Assembly: GCA_021234155.1 (NCBI GenBank)
Contig: JAJEKV010000108.1
Location: 3,116,850-3,180,849 of the forward strand
DNA length: 64,000 bases
Reading direction: 5' to 3'
From: Isoetes taiwanensis
Taxonomy: Eukaryota > Streptophyta > Lycopodiopsida > Isoetales > Isoetaceae
A program made the position numbers and the translations under genes. Within the stretch, counting starts at the first letter, position 1, and each line of letters starts with the position of its first letter. The notes beneath the pieces were generated by a model. It saw only the letters and a program-made list of their open reading frames with translations. It was not told the DNA's origin and did not search any database. Below, piece by piece: positions 45,295 to 56,690 of the stretch.

Positions 45295-45630
45295 TCAGCC
45301 CCAAGTCCAAGTTCTCAAACCCCCTGTGTGTATGAAACTCTGTGGAATGCTTCCGGTAAGCCCTCTACCCTGCAAGGAAATGTTTGTAATTCTTCCTTTC
45401 TCGTCACAAGCCACACCAACGAAGTCGCCCCCACAAGGATCAACGTCTTGAACCCAAGATTCAAGCACCAATCCGTTAGGATCAAGAAGGGACTTCATAT
45501 CCAGTAGGATTTCAATTTCAGTCCGTTGGGCTGCAGGGGCAGAGATAGATTGGAAAAGGATGAGGAGGAATAATAACATGGAGGAGGATTTTGTGCTAAG
45601 ATCGAGATGCAAAGGCCCAGAATCCGCCAT
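45295..45630 (-). pseudogene. LRR receptor-like kinase N-terminal fragment
   Basis: The minus-strand frame of 111 codons has a hydrophobic signal segment (MLLFLLILFQSISAPAA, starting at Met18, which may be the true start). An LRRNT-type cap follows: EIEILLDMKSLLDPNG, LESW, DPCGGDFVGVACDEKG. The first repeat, ISLQGRGLTGSIP, is then reached. This is how several plant LRR kinases begin, for example the At4g22730-like group (family recalled, not searched). After GSIPQ similarity stops, a stop follows, and no further LRR or kinase motif appears on this strand down to 44.6 kb. It is either a truncated pseudogene or a first exon whose remainder is far away, though no convincing donor site lies at the break. 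Confidence 0.75.
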
Positions 45631-45639
45631 AGCGAGAGA

Positions 45640-47180
45640 GCTGCAGGTTCAGCATATGCTGCTAAAATCCTCCATTACCTAGGAGCCAGAATACCTGCTC
45701 TGTTCTGCCCATACACAGTTTTTCTGGGCCTTTGTTTCTTTGTGAGTAAAAACACAGCGCCATGTTTTATTTTCCCTCGCCGGGTTTATTTGCTAGGAGG
45801 CCTACTTCACGAATTCCGTCAATCCACGTCACGGTTACCGTCAGTCACACCTGACACATCTTTGCCATGGATAGCAACTCCGACGGCCTTGATTTGAAGT
45901 TCTTTGTCGGAGGACAAAATATTATTTATTTACATTTTATTATGCTTTACATATTTTTCTCGCCCTTTCGCGTGGAATCTGTAGGTTTTAATCATATCCT
46001 ACATGTGGAAATATTCACGATAAATATTCACGATAATTCAAAGGACCCTTCAGCTCCACATTATCCATCATTTTTATATGTAGCCAGTTAATACATGTTC
46101 CACACGAAAGAACGGTAAAGGAAATAGGAGATGCTGGGATGGACTTCCTCAGAACTGGTCAGTTACATGTTCTCTTATGTGATTTGTCCTTATACTTGGC
46201 ATTGGACACGAGACATATAGCAAATATAAAACTCTGCCATGACTTAAAATGACGGTTACAAAATGACTGTTACAATATGGCACCATTTATTGTAATCTCA
46301 GAAGTTCAGCTACCAGCTCTGTTTGTTAGGCCAATTTTTTCTTCTCTTAGTGCTATTTATTATATCTTTGCTTATTTACATACAAATACTCATGTGCCTC
46401 GGATTCACCAGGTATGATAAATCTGTACGGGATGTGGACTTGAAGTGCAGTAAGCCCCTTCATGAGGTATCAATGTGATGTTTTTGGGCTGTCCTACATG
46501 TGATATTTTACTGTTTGTTTTGTTGATGCCCTGTACAAAAACAAGAGCTTTTATAAAGACATTTATTTGGGATTGTGATAATTCTATATTCATATTGTTT
46601 TTTTTCCCAGTCTAATTAAGGCTGAAAGCGAGAACTTAAATAGAGACGAGAAAAAAATGAAGATGGTTTTAGTGGGAAAGTTTGGTGAGTCCCAGTTCTG
46701 GACATAGATTACAAACATGTGACATGGTGATCCACATTATATAGAAATGTTCTGGCACTTTAGTGTCCGGCATGTTGAAAAGAGAGATGTTGAAATAGTT
46801 GACTAACTAATGGATGGGTTGTTGAAAAAATTCATCTTGAAATACTCTTTCCAAACTCTTTGTCATGGGCAAAGGTGTATTTATAGTACTTGGGTTCTGA
46901 ACTGACAGCAAGTTGTTAAAGAGACCCGCCGCGATAAATTTCTTGTATGTATAACTTAGATACATGTAAGAGAATATCACTACCAACCATCAATTATGTA
47001 GATGATGCAATACCAACCATTAACTATGTATGTTGGGGATGCATTGCAGCCATCAACTATGTATTTAGTGCCATGTTGATGTCATTTTATCTAGAAAGAT
47101 GATGCAAAAACTTAATGGAAAAGAACTTACGTCAATGTTTCTATAGTGCCATCTATTCTTACTCTACGCGCTATTATGAG
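45640..47180. other. No gene recognised
   Basis: AT-rich intergenic-like sequence with no repeats, tails or coding motifs that I could support. Confidence 0.5.
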
Positions 47181-47183
47181 ATA

Positions 47184-47300
47184 TTAGAAAGGAGGAAAAC
47201 GCTACATATTAGAAAGGAGGAAAACGCTATTAGAAAGGAGGAAATCGGTATCTGGATGGGGCGACGGACGGGTGGGGCGACGGACGGGTGGGGCGACGGA
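47184..47300. repeat. Two short tandem arrays
   Basis: AGAAAGGAGGAAA-containing units occur three times at 47187-47246. GGGGCGACGGACGGGT-like units occur three times at 47258-47301. Confidence 0.85.
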
Positions 47301-47301
47301 C

Positions 47302-48390
47302 TTTCTTTCTTTCGGGGAGCATAGCGATGACCAGATAAGTGTACCATCCGGAAATTAGATAGAGGTTCATAGTGCATTAGTATTCTTTATCTATAAAAGA
47401 TTAGATTAAGAACATCTTGGTATTTACAAAAGACGTTAGGAGATATAACGAGAACTGCCAGATTAAACGGAGCCTAACCATAACAGCGGAGTGCTAGATC
47501 TCAGTAAATGAAGATGGTAAACAGGTAGGATAGCAAGGGTGTGGAAAATGATCAGCGTGAACTACTAGTATAAGTGTAGAATAGAAATATGAAGACCCAC
47601 AGATCAAGATTCCTCGCTCCGTGATGGGCTGGCCCAGAATTTCAAAAATTCGGAGCCGTTGAAGAAACAGCCGTATGTCAGACGTAGGAGTAAGACATAG
47701 TGAAATACCATAAAATAAATAAAACAAAATAAAATGGAATAAAACTTTGAGAACAAATAAAATTTGGAAACTAATTTGGAGAATAATTGGGCTAAAACAG
47801 GTAGGATAATAAAAATAGAACACCAGTAGACGCGAGACACGTGGCGGGGTCGGAAGAATGAAGAAAACGTATGGACAATAGTTAAAATATGTAAACATAT
47901 ATAAAATATAAATCGCCGGGAATTAGCGCGTATAAGTAAGTGTGACGGATAATAATAATAATCATGACAATTACGGTAGCCATAATAATGAAATGCAAAG
48001 GAAATATGAGAAGGTACACATGGCAGAGTACGGGTCAAGGATATGCGGCAGGGATTGGCAGACGAAAACCCTCGGGACAGGATAAGACAAGACTGGCGTT
48101 TAAGGCAGGCGGCCGGAATTAATAAGGCGGGAAAAGCTGACAACTTTCGTAAACCCTAAACTACCCTAACATCTATATAACAGTGAGGACGAAGGAAAAG
48201 TGAGTGTGAAGATCGTCTCCGGATGCCCGATTGCTTCAGCGCCTCGATTGTTCCAGCGCCTTGGTGATTGGAATCCGGAGAATTAGGCCTAACAGGGGGA
48301 GCGCCACCAAAAATCTCAGCCTTCGGCCCAGATCCCAGCTCTGAAGCAAAAGGATGGACAAGAGTAAGGACAAGGGTAAGAAAGTTTTGA
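47302..48390 (+). other. Unidentified; possibly 5' region of the TATTC-tailed LINE
   Basis: Purine-rich on the plus strand, like the LINE sequence downstream. Long minus-strand ORFs (47494-48143) are Phe/Tyr/Ser-rich and look like antisense by-products of purine-rich DNA. A Lys-rich frame from ATG 48354 (MDKSKDKGKKVL…) runs into the Cys-rich ORF in a different frame. Confidence 0.35.
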
Positions 48391-48777
48391 TTGATGTATC
48401 GGGGAAAGAGGTCGAAAAGGTCGGCAAAGAAGAAAACTCAAGGTGCTCGAGGCAACCTCACGGTGCCTTTCAACCCGGATTTAGAAGAGCTCAATCCTTG
48501 GTGCATCTGCTTTGACGGCTGTAGGTGCTTAAGCAGAGGTCTACCATCATGCATCAGCTGCGGCCGCGTTCATTGCTTATACTGTGACCGAATTCATCAT
48601 GCACAGTCCATGCGAGATAGTGGTTATACTCTAGGAATGTTGGAAGTTCTCGGAGTATTGGGCGACAAGAACGACACTGTAAGACGCCAAGACATAGATC
48701 GAACCATGCAATGCTTCAACAGACATGGAGTCCAAGCCGCTATACAAAGGTGCTCTAATTTCCGCACAATCTGCTAA
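48391..48777 (+). CDS. Hypothetical Cys-rich protein
   Basis: A 128-codon frame with a basic N-terminus (GKRSKRSAKKKTQG). A dense cysteine segment spans residues ~38-67: CICFDGCRC, then CISCGRVHCLYCDRIHH. The spacing suggests one or two small zinc-binding modules. The rest is unremarkable. I do not recognise the family. The upstream Lys-rich frame (MDKSKDKGKK… from 48354) may be the true N-terminus, joined by a frameshift. It lies ~2 kb upstream of the LINE ORF1 on the same strand, so it could be an extra 5' ORF of that LINE or an unrelated gene exon. Confidence 0.4.
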   Translation: MMYRGKRSKRSAKKKTQGARGNLTVPFNPDLEELNPWCICFDGCRCLSRGLPSCISCGRVHCLYCDRIHHAQSMRDSGYTLGMLEVLGVLGDKNDTVRRQDIDRTMQCFNRHGVQAAIQRCSNFRTIC

Positions 48778-49832
48778 TATGTGATGGGAAAGTGCAGTAT
48801 CTCTTTGCGTGAAAAAAAACCGTCGATTTTCTGTGCCGGGCGTACATAGTGAGAAATCTGGAAAAGGTCCAGAAGATCGGGGAACCGTCTTCGGCAAAGA
48901 AACCCAAAAATTAGTCTTTCCTCCTAAGAAATAGGGATGCATGTCAGGGTTTTTGGCCCTAACTTTTCTTTCTATTTTTGTTTTTAATCTATCGTGTCTC
49001 GTTATGTCCTATTTCTGTTTAAGATAAACCAAGATCAGATCAGATTATCTAGAGCCAGCAACGACATTAACAGACTGGAGGCCGCCAAGAATATATATAT
49101 AATAGATAATTCCGATCAGATGAGGTTACGAAGGCAGTGAAAAGAAGATTGCATAGATGAAGAAAAGAAGAATTAACTGTAGCTGAAGGCCTGAACATGA
49201 TATTAATGATATTAATGTAGTGGTGTCAATGTAATGTTTTGATTATGTAATACCTCCATGGGGAGGAAATTTCTGAAGGAAGGTAGTTTTGAAGTAATGT
49301 CTATCAAGGGTAAAACAGCTGCAATAAAATCAATAAAATCAAGTGAATCTAAAGTAGTATATGTTACTGATAAATTAGCTTCAAGGTACAGCTCAAAAAA
49401 TCGCCTCAACGATGAAATGATCTTGATCCATAGCATAACACACGAAGACGAGACACGGATATAAGGGAAGTCATAAACAGATTACTGGAAGGTTACTAAT
49501 GGAGTTCACAAATAGTAAGTCACACCCGGCCGATATATACACAAACGAGGGAAGCATTACAGGGAGACACCGGGCCAAGATTGGGCAGAGAACACTGCAG
49601 AACACAATGGATAACATGCGTAAATAGACAAACCCGGATCATATCGTGGGGAGACATCTATCGGAGGTGAGAAGGTGGTGAACGCGAGCGCCAAAAGAAA
49701 TACAAGTGGAGGGGCAACACATATCGGACGGATAGGCAAGGAACAGAATACCCCCACCTGCGGGAACCGTGCGCATAGAAACACAAACAAAATGAGATCA
49801 ACGGGGAACAAGCGAGAAACGCGGAGGAACAT
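48778..49832. other. No gene recognised
   Basis: Contains ORF 49258-49464 without known motifs, a Lys/Ser-rich chance-like frame. The purine-rich character begins again at ~49540. Confidence 0.4.
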
Positions 49833-50145
49833 CGAGTAAAAAGGAGGATTCGGCAAGATACGGGACAGAGAGGCTATGCCTCCGCCGTACACCAGGATAG
49901 CGAGGGCTAGACCCACCAACTGGTAACCCGGACCACTAAAAACTCACTAGCGCTGAGGGGCGGCATATGACTTATTCTGAGGGTATGGAGAATACCTCAC
50001 CATCACTGCTTCCTGTCGGCCTGAGTAAAAAGGTGGATCCGGGGGGCAATTACGGAGACAGCCGCCAAGCCTCCGCCGTGCACCAGGATAGCGAGGGCTA
50101 GACCCACCAACTGGTACCCCGGACCACTAAAAACTCATTATAAGA
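49833..50145. repeat. Two ~120-bp direct repeats, period ~189 bp
   Basis: GAGTAAAAAGG(A/T)GGAT…CCTCCGCCGT(A/G)CACCAGG…CCCACCAACTGGTA(A/C)CCCGGACC…ACTAAAAACTCA occurs at 49833 and 50022 and is almost identical over the second half. It lies just upstream of the LINE ORF1 and could be promoter monomers of that LINE. Confidence 0.8.
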
Positions 50146-50418
50146 CCTTGTAAGTGGTATCTCCTTATGGGCGAGATACCAACGTCATTAATGCAGGCAT
50201 GCACATACCCAACTAAGCAACCTCGAAAAACCCAAAAGGATCAACCTTGGGCAACAGACGGAAGAAGGTAAATGATAATAAAAGAGATGGACGAAATTAA
50301 TTAGGTTTAAAATTTGAAATTCAAATCAAAACGGTAATTACGGTAATTACGAATAAAAAAGGCCGTTTAGAATTAGGGAATATATAGTCATAGTGGGGGG
50401 ACGGCGGCTAGCTTACGA

Positions 50419-51429
50419 TTGAGAGCCGAAAGCACAAGCGCCTTTGCTAAGAGCCACCACGAGTCCGTGGCACGGGATTATCTTGCAAAGCGAAGACCAT
50501 GGCCCGCAACAGCACCAATGGTAGCCAACAGAGAAGGTCGGAGGTGGAAAGAGCCCCTGAGCCAACGGGACCTCACGGGACTTCACAGCCTGCAGATGGA
50601 TAAACGGCTGGAATCAAAGATCCCGAACACTCGATGCATCTTTAACGCTACTGGCAAACGCGTTAACAAGAACAAAACAAACATCACTAGCATGGACCGG
50701 AGAGTAGGAGGGTGGAGAAGATGAATGAGGAAATGCACGGCGGAGGATGGGCCGAAATCAAGAAGAAAAAAGGCAAAGATCCCGCAAAGGTTGGTTGAAT
50801 TAGAGAAATCAAATGTTGAGATGGATGCATGGGAGTCATTTGATAGGATAAAGCCACACTTAAGGGAATATGAGGAGCAAAATAAAATTAAGCATGATGT
50901 TAGGCTAATTGGTATAGCAGAAAGGCCTAACGAGGATATATATCGAGTTACTGCAGAAGTGTTAGAAACGGTGTTCAAGGAGCACGGGGCCATCATCAAA
51001 GCCATACGATCAAAGCCAATGGAGGGGGAGACCGAGACACATAAATTTGACGTTAAGGATTTGGCCACCAAGGAAAGGATCCTACCTGGGATGGGACCCG
51101 AGATTGAGGAATGGAATCAAGGTCACGGAGTCTTTAACGGTGATGCACGAGACAAGGCGCCGACAGGAGTTGGCCAAAGCCGGGAGACTGAACCAAGCAG
51201 GGATACAAGCGGGGTCAAGAAATGGCAAGGTCTATATACACAAGAGGGGAGAACAAGCGACTCAACCCAGCAGAACGACGGCAGGTGGTTGCGGGGGTTC
51301 TGCGAGGGGTGCGGGGATAGAAAAATCAACGGAGGCGAGAAGGAAAACATAATGCCCTCCTCGATGCCTATACAAATGGGATGGAGAACAGATCTGCGGA
51401 AAGGAAGCTCCAAGAGCGTGCACCTGTAG
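50419..51429 (+). pseudogene. ORF1 of the TATTC-tailed LINE
   Basis: One frame runs 337 codons with a single internal TGA at 50722. The N-terminal part is basic. From ~50790 a helical, charged segment (VELEKSNVEMDAW, IKPHLREYEEQNK) leads into HDVRLIGIAERPNEDIY, ETVFKEH and HKFDVKDLATKERIL. This resembles the RNA-binding core of LINE ORF1 proteins (the 'v-r-l-x-G-i-x-E' start followed by 'V-x-x-x-x-x-R-I-L'). The C-terminal third is low-complexity. It precedes the endonuclease on the same strand, as in a two-ORF LINE. Confidence 0.6.
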
Positions 51430-51465
51430 AAGGGAACCGCATCAGGTAATAGGAAAGAAACGAAA

Positions 51466-52440
51466 ATGGGGAAACGAAGAGCGAGCAACACAAACAAGGT
51501 TCGGAAGGGCCAACCCAATGAAAATGAAGACGGGGAAGACCAAGGAGGATGGGCATTGGCACGAAAACACAGAGATACTGAAGGAGCAACCTGGGGAAAA
51601 GACGTTGACATTGTGGTCTTTTGGACCCCGCGGGGTACCCATGGGATGATGGAGAAAGGTTAGAAGGTGCCCGAGGATGTGACATAATATGCTTGACAGA
51701 GACTTGGGAGCATAACGTCAAAAGGCTGCCAGAGGAGGAAGGATACCGATTGTTCACGTGTTGGAAAGACAGAAATTTAAAATAGGAGAGGGAGTCACGA
51801 GGTTTGGCTTGTTATATAAAAAGCAGTCACGATTAACAATGCATGTATGTTACATTCGGATATCAATAAAAGAAATATGGTTTTGAGTGTCCAAATGAAA
51901 AGCAAACAAGATATGGTTCGATAATTACATATTACCCGCCCCAGAACGGTGATAAACTAGAACCGCGCTAGATCTGGGAGAGAATATAACCTAAAATGGA
52001 AGGAACAAGGACCGGTGATTATAATAGGAGATCTAAATGCTAGAACGAGACGGGTTCAAGCCGCAATCTGCCTACCGGATGAGATAGGGGGCGGGCGGTG
52101 TATACGATGAGGGCCCGCGAAGTGGCGAGGGATCTGAGAAGATAAAGGCGAGGTCAATGTTAGAGGTGAATTACTGGCTTTGGAAGTATGCACGCGGCAA
52201 GGAGGGATGATTATAGCCAATGGTGTGGAAAAATGGAGGGGATCGGGGAGGCTTCCACGAGCCAAACACACATGGTAAGAGCATAGTGGATTACATAATT
52301 GTGAGCGAACAAGCAAAGAAAAAAGATAGAAGGGCTGATGCTACGGGAATGGCCGGCCGGGGAGGAGGGGAAAGCCATAGACCAATTAAACTAACAATCC
52401 GGGCTGGGGAGAAGCCACAAAAAAGGCAAAGCCGGTAAAA
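51466..52440 (+). pseudogene. Endonuclease of the TATTC-tailed LINE
   Basis: DVDIVVFW-x-PRG-THGMMEKG (51603-51662) followed, in another frame, by DIICLTETWE (catalytic Glu) and LPEEEGYRLF gives the first half of an APE-type LINE endonuclease. VIIGDLNARTR near 52018-52050 is the GDxN motif, and GKSIVDYIIVSEQ at ~52275 is the conserved late Asp region. Multiple indels and stops separate these. Function in the family: nicking target DNA to prime reverse transcription. Confidence 0.78.
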
Positions 52441-54180
52441 GAAAGGAAGATAATAAAGGCGAGGGGGAAGATTCGGTTCCGGGGAAAAACGCGAAACTTT
52501 CACCCAAAATGATCAAGGAGGAAATGGGAGAATGGAACTGGGGAGAGCACAAGCGCAAAGGGAGAATGGAGACACCCTAAATGACATCATGGTAAGGGTA
52601 GCAACAGAGGTGTTTGGGAAAAAGATCAAAATCGGGAAAAATAGGGCATTTAGAGCTTCAAGATGGTACGATGGCGAGGTGTAGGGAATACAAGAGGAAA
52701 GTAAGAAAACATAGGGGAAAGAGACATACCGAGAAGAAAGGACAAATACATAAAGATTACTGAAGAAGAGATACAATAACACACTCAAAGACCAATGGTA
52801 TTTGGGGAAAATGTTGAAAAAACAGCCCGGGGTTCACGGAGAGGACTCAAAAATAAAGGAGGGGAAGTAATGTGAAAGCAAAAAACGAACAAGATGACAT
52901 TGGAACCGAGGGATGGGAGAGTTACTTGGATAAATTATACAAGACGGGGGCACCTCCGGTATCCATACCACTACAAAGATGATCGGGATAAACCATGCTT
53001 CAACTTGCTAGATGTAGGGATGGCCACGAACAAGATGGCCAATCATAAAACTCCGGTTATCACGGACTCACCGTGAGCTGGCGGCAGTGCGAATTAGAAA
53101 TCGGCCGGGCAGTTCTGAACATTTTTAACGGCATCATACATACAGGGACTCCCGACGGATGGACGCCAACGAGTCATACCTTTACATAAGGCGAGGGAAT
53201 AGAAAAGATCCGGGGAATTCTGAAACAATAATGGTAAGCTCGATTTTAGCAAAATGGTTTGGAAAGGTATTGGATAATAAACTAAAGAAATGGGCGAAGA
53301 AGAAGGAAATATATGAAACCTGAGGGGCAAAAGCGGGGTTCAGGCAGGAGCACTCAACCCACGGATCATCTAGTGACCCTACGGATATTAATAGAAGCGA
53401 GAACAAATTACGGGGAAAGAAAATAATCTGGCGCTTTGTAGATTTCGAGAAAAGCATTCGATCTGGTTCGAGAGAAGGCGCTAAAGAGATTGATGGACAT
53501 CACGACCGAGAGATATGGTAGGATCCATAGCAAGACTATACCACAAGGTGTATGCTAAAATGGAGCAGGAAGGACGGTAGATAACACGTGACAGGGGTAA
53601 AGCGAGGGATGCCGTTATCCCCAACCTTTGTTTGGAATATATATAGGCGCTTTTCGAGGGATACATAGCGAGAGGGAGGAAAGCATGCCCCAAACGCTAG
53701 GGGACCTGAAAGGTACCAATAATGCTATCTGGCGGATGATCTTAGTATGATGGCAACAAAAAGAACAAAGGAATGCATAGGCGCTCAAAATTCTAGAACA
53801 ATTACGTGAGGATCTGAGGTGGCGGTGAATCTAGCAAAAACTAAGATAATCATCTTTGGACACAAGAACGAGGCATAAACCTTTTTAAATATAAAGGTAG
53901 CGAGATAGAGGAACCAACGGAATCTGAGATATCTAGGGTATGACACGCATGACGGCCGCGAGGGAAATGGACCAAAGGAGCCAATGCGGATTTCAATCAG
54001 CTATAGGAAGCTACTTCAACATGAAAAACTTTTGTAACAGAAGTAGAATAAGCGGACCGGGATATCAAATGCTATCTATTCATTGCAATAATAGCCACCA
54101 CCCGTTATCTGGGCGAAGCATGGGGGCCAGCCCTAAACTGGGAAGCGAGGAAGGAATTCTTAGGCAATGGTAGTACAGAC
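52441..54180 (+). pseudogene. Reverse transcriptase of the TATTC-tailed LINE
   Basis: RT blocks are strewn across frames. AKAGFRQEHSTHGSSSD lies at ~53325. WRFVDFEKSI at ~53432 holds the first-Asp region (usual FVDFEKAFD). GVKRGMPLSPTFVW is at ~53594-53640 (usual QGCPLSP), YLADDLSMMAT at ~53725 is the catalytic Asp pair, and VAVNLAKTKIIIFG and LRYLGY follow at ~53825 and 53925. The motif order matches LINE RT. The FVDFEKAFD and 'LRYLGY' wording is closer to animal- or alga-like LINE groups than to plant L1. 52441-53300 is the linker and has only short ORFs. Confidence 0.78.
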
Positions 54181-55221
54181 GAATTGGGGGTGAGGACAAA
54201 CACACCACTAACAATCATGGTACTTTCGAAGCGAGGCGGAAACCGATGGAAGTGAGAGCATGGGAGAGAACTATAAGATACCGCCTTTCGAGAGATAGCG
54301 GGGAGACAGGACAAGGAAAAGCATCGGCATTGCAATCATAGAATCAAGCAAAATCACATATCCTCGAAAGCAAAAGGATGGTTTAAGGAGGTGGCAACAT
54401 GGACCCGACAAATGGGATTGAATCGAGTGACCTAATAGAAGGGGGCGATTGGAATGAGGAGTGGGGCGGAACCAAACAACAAGAGCATGGTACGCGACGC
54501 AGGCACTACGGGACCCAAAACGAGGCCGGCTCATCTGGGTTTTAATCCGGACCAACAAATAGGACATCGATATCTGAGGGATAACTTACGGAGAAAAAAA
54601 GAAGGGACACGCTAGCGGATTTAGGATGGGAAGCCATGATCCGAGAATAGAAAAGACGGTGGAGAGGGGTAGACAAGGAACCGCGGGATATCACGAGAAT
54701 CTGCGGCGGGGGAAGAATAGAGGATGAGAATCATATGATTAGTGATTTGCCGGACATGCCTCTGACATCGAGGGGACAGATATAGGAATATAAGGTGGGG
54801 AGAACCAGTCCACAAAGCGATGAAGATGAGCCAGAATCACTAAGTGATCTAGCGACGCGATCCACAGAATGACGACCAGGACACCGTACCAGTACACAGA
54901 AAGAGGGCTTGTAATATGATTACCGCGGTGAAAGAGGGCTTGTAATATGATCCGTACAAAGCGACTCATATAGCCTCACACAAATTACTCAGCTAAAAGC
55001 TGATTGATAACGACGATCATCACCGCGGCCAAGAAGCCGAGGTAAAAGTGGGGTCTTGGGTATTAAAAGGAAAAAAGTCAGCCTTCCGAAAAGGCTACAT
55101 TGTAACAGCGTGTTGTGCTAGTAGCACCCTTTTAGGGAGCTCGCCCATGCTACACAAGTCCAGGGGCCTTATGGCACAAAGGACACAAATGTATTCTATT
55201 CTATTCTATTCTATTCTATAT
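54181..55221 (+). mobile_element. C-terminal domain, 3' UTR and (TATTC)n tail of the LINE
   Basis: The sequence aligns with the truncated copy at 4321-5068 from ~54440 onward. Translated pieces include RFRMGSHD/PRIE and an EDE-NHM-type zinc-binding segment near 54720. The 3' UTR ends GCTCGCCCATGCTACACAAG… and the element terminates in TATTC repeats at 55192-55221. Two copies ending identically establish this as the true 3' end. Confidence 0.85.
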
Positions 55222-55393
55222 GAAAGTTAAAACAAGAATTTTTAGAAGTTTTAGCAGGCGATGAGACTATGATTTTAGTGGTTGAAACTGGAGTCATAAA
55301 TTTAAAAAAAAATCTTAATTTGTTGCTCATTATAGTAAAACTGAAATTTTGGTGATCTCACGCCAAATATTAATATCTTAGTCTTACTCAGAT

Positions 55394-55975
55394 TTACATG
55401 CATACCTGTATTTTTGTAGAAAAGCGCGAGCACATTGATATGTTGTTGCATGTCTTTGTTCTAGCAAATATCACAGTATCATCTGCATAGAGCAACAATA
55501 AGATTACATACCCAGCAATCGTGGTCCCTCTTCCACCTTGTTGTTGTAGCCATCCCTCCAATTGATCAACATATATTCCAAATAGTGTTGGGGAAAGTGA
55601 ACATCCCTTCTTAACTCCAATGTTGCTAATGACCTCTTCAGAACATTCATTATATAATGGAAAGGAAAGCCTCACCACAACCTTTTCGTACAAAGTGGCT
55701 ACTGCATTTCTTAGTTCTAGCGGTAACCCATTGAACTCCATGTAATCCCAAATATTTCTCCTTCTAAGCATGTCAAATACTTTAGTCAAGTCTACAAACA
55801 AAGTAAAAAGTGGTTTCTTTTTTGTCTTCTTGACAGAATCGGTAATGGTTCTAATAGTAACCAGGTGGTCCATAGTGGATCGCTGAGGCCTAAAACCAAC
55901 TTGACCAATTGCCCTTACATGAGGGAGGTAGGGAGGGAGGGAGAGAGAGAGAGAGCTTTTGTTTTTACAAAACAA
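55394..55975 (-). pseudogene. LINE reverse transcriptase fragment
   Basis: One open frame of 193 codons on the minus strand carries QVGFRPQRSTMDHLVTI, LFVDLTKVFDMLRR (first catalytic Asp region), NIGVKKGCSLSPTLFGIYVDQLEGWL and LLYADDTVIFA with an intact YADD. It is the best preserved RT segment in the window. Its 'SPTLFGIYVDQLEG' wording groups it with the LINE at 14-18 kb and apart from plant L1. The endonuclease and C-terminal parts are absent. The N-terminal residues before ~20 are a translated GA-rich repeat. Confidence 0.85.
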
Positions 55976-56018
55976 AATTCAATTGAGGCCATTCAAAGCT
56001 CCTAGCACCACTTAATCT

Positions 56019-56690
56019 CAACATGACATAATTAAAAAAATTTAGACTTATTCAAATCTAATAGATATACTTCAAGGATATGATAAAACCATATGAATAA
56101 AATTGCACCTAAAGTAATTTTCATTTTAATCTACTTAAAATTAAATTTCCATCTAAGATAAGGTCTGTACGATCGAAATGTTATTTTCTTTAAATATTTA
56201 AAAGAAATTTTTTTATTGAAGGTAATTAAATGATTCGTTTATGTTTACTAAAAAAAGGGTTCATAATTATTGATTAATTTTCAATATATTTTATGTTATC
56301 AATAATAAATTATTCAATAGTTATTATTAGAATAATAACTTTATCATTTAATTAATTTCAGCCTAAAGCTTTTCTTAAAGCATTTTTAAAAGCATAAAAG
56401 TTTGTAAATTGCGAAATTTTCATGGCAGTTTGAAGTTAATCACTTATCAAAAACATCAGATTTTATTTAGAAGTTGCCAAATTTTAAATTTATTAAATCA
56501 CTAAAAATAAATTTTTTTGTTCTTAAAATGTCTAATTCTAAATAGATTCAAGTGAAAATAAGTTTGAAAAATAATTTTATTCTTTGATAACTACTATAGT
56601 TTTATTTTAAAGATAAACTTATATAAACAATACATATATTCTTATTAAATTTGAATAAGTCCAATATAGCAATTTGTTAACGCAATATCC
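56019..56690. mobile_element. AT-rich TIR element (MITE-like), copy 1
   Basis: The left end (ATGACATAATT…TTAGACTTATTCAAATCTAATAGAT) and the right end (…ATTAAATTTGAATAAGTCCAATATAG…) are imperfect inverted repeats sharing GGACTTATTCAAATTTAATA. The interior is >75% AT with no ORF. The right terminus is degraded. Confidence 0.65.

Noticed and set aside
47494-48143. Long Phe/Tyr-rich minus-strand ORFs, possibly membrane proteins
   Set aside because: Composition follows from purine-rich plus-strand DNA; similar antisense ORFs occur all along the LINE (49.5-52.8 kb), and no motif was found.
50583-51757. Several long minus-strand ORFs opposite the LINE
   Set aside because: Plus-strand ORF1 and endonuclease motifs explain the region better.
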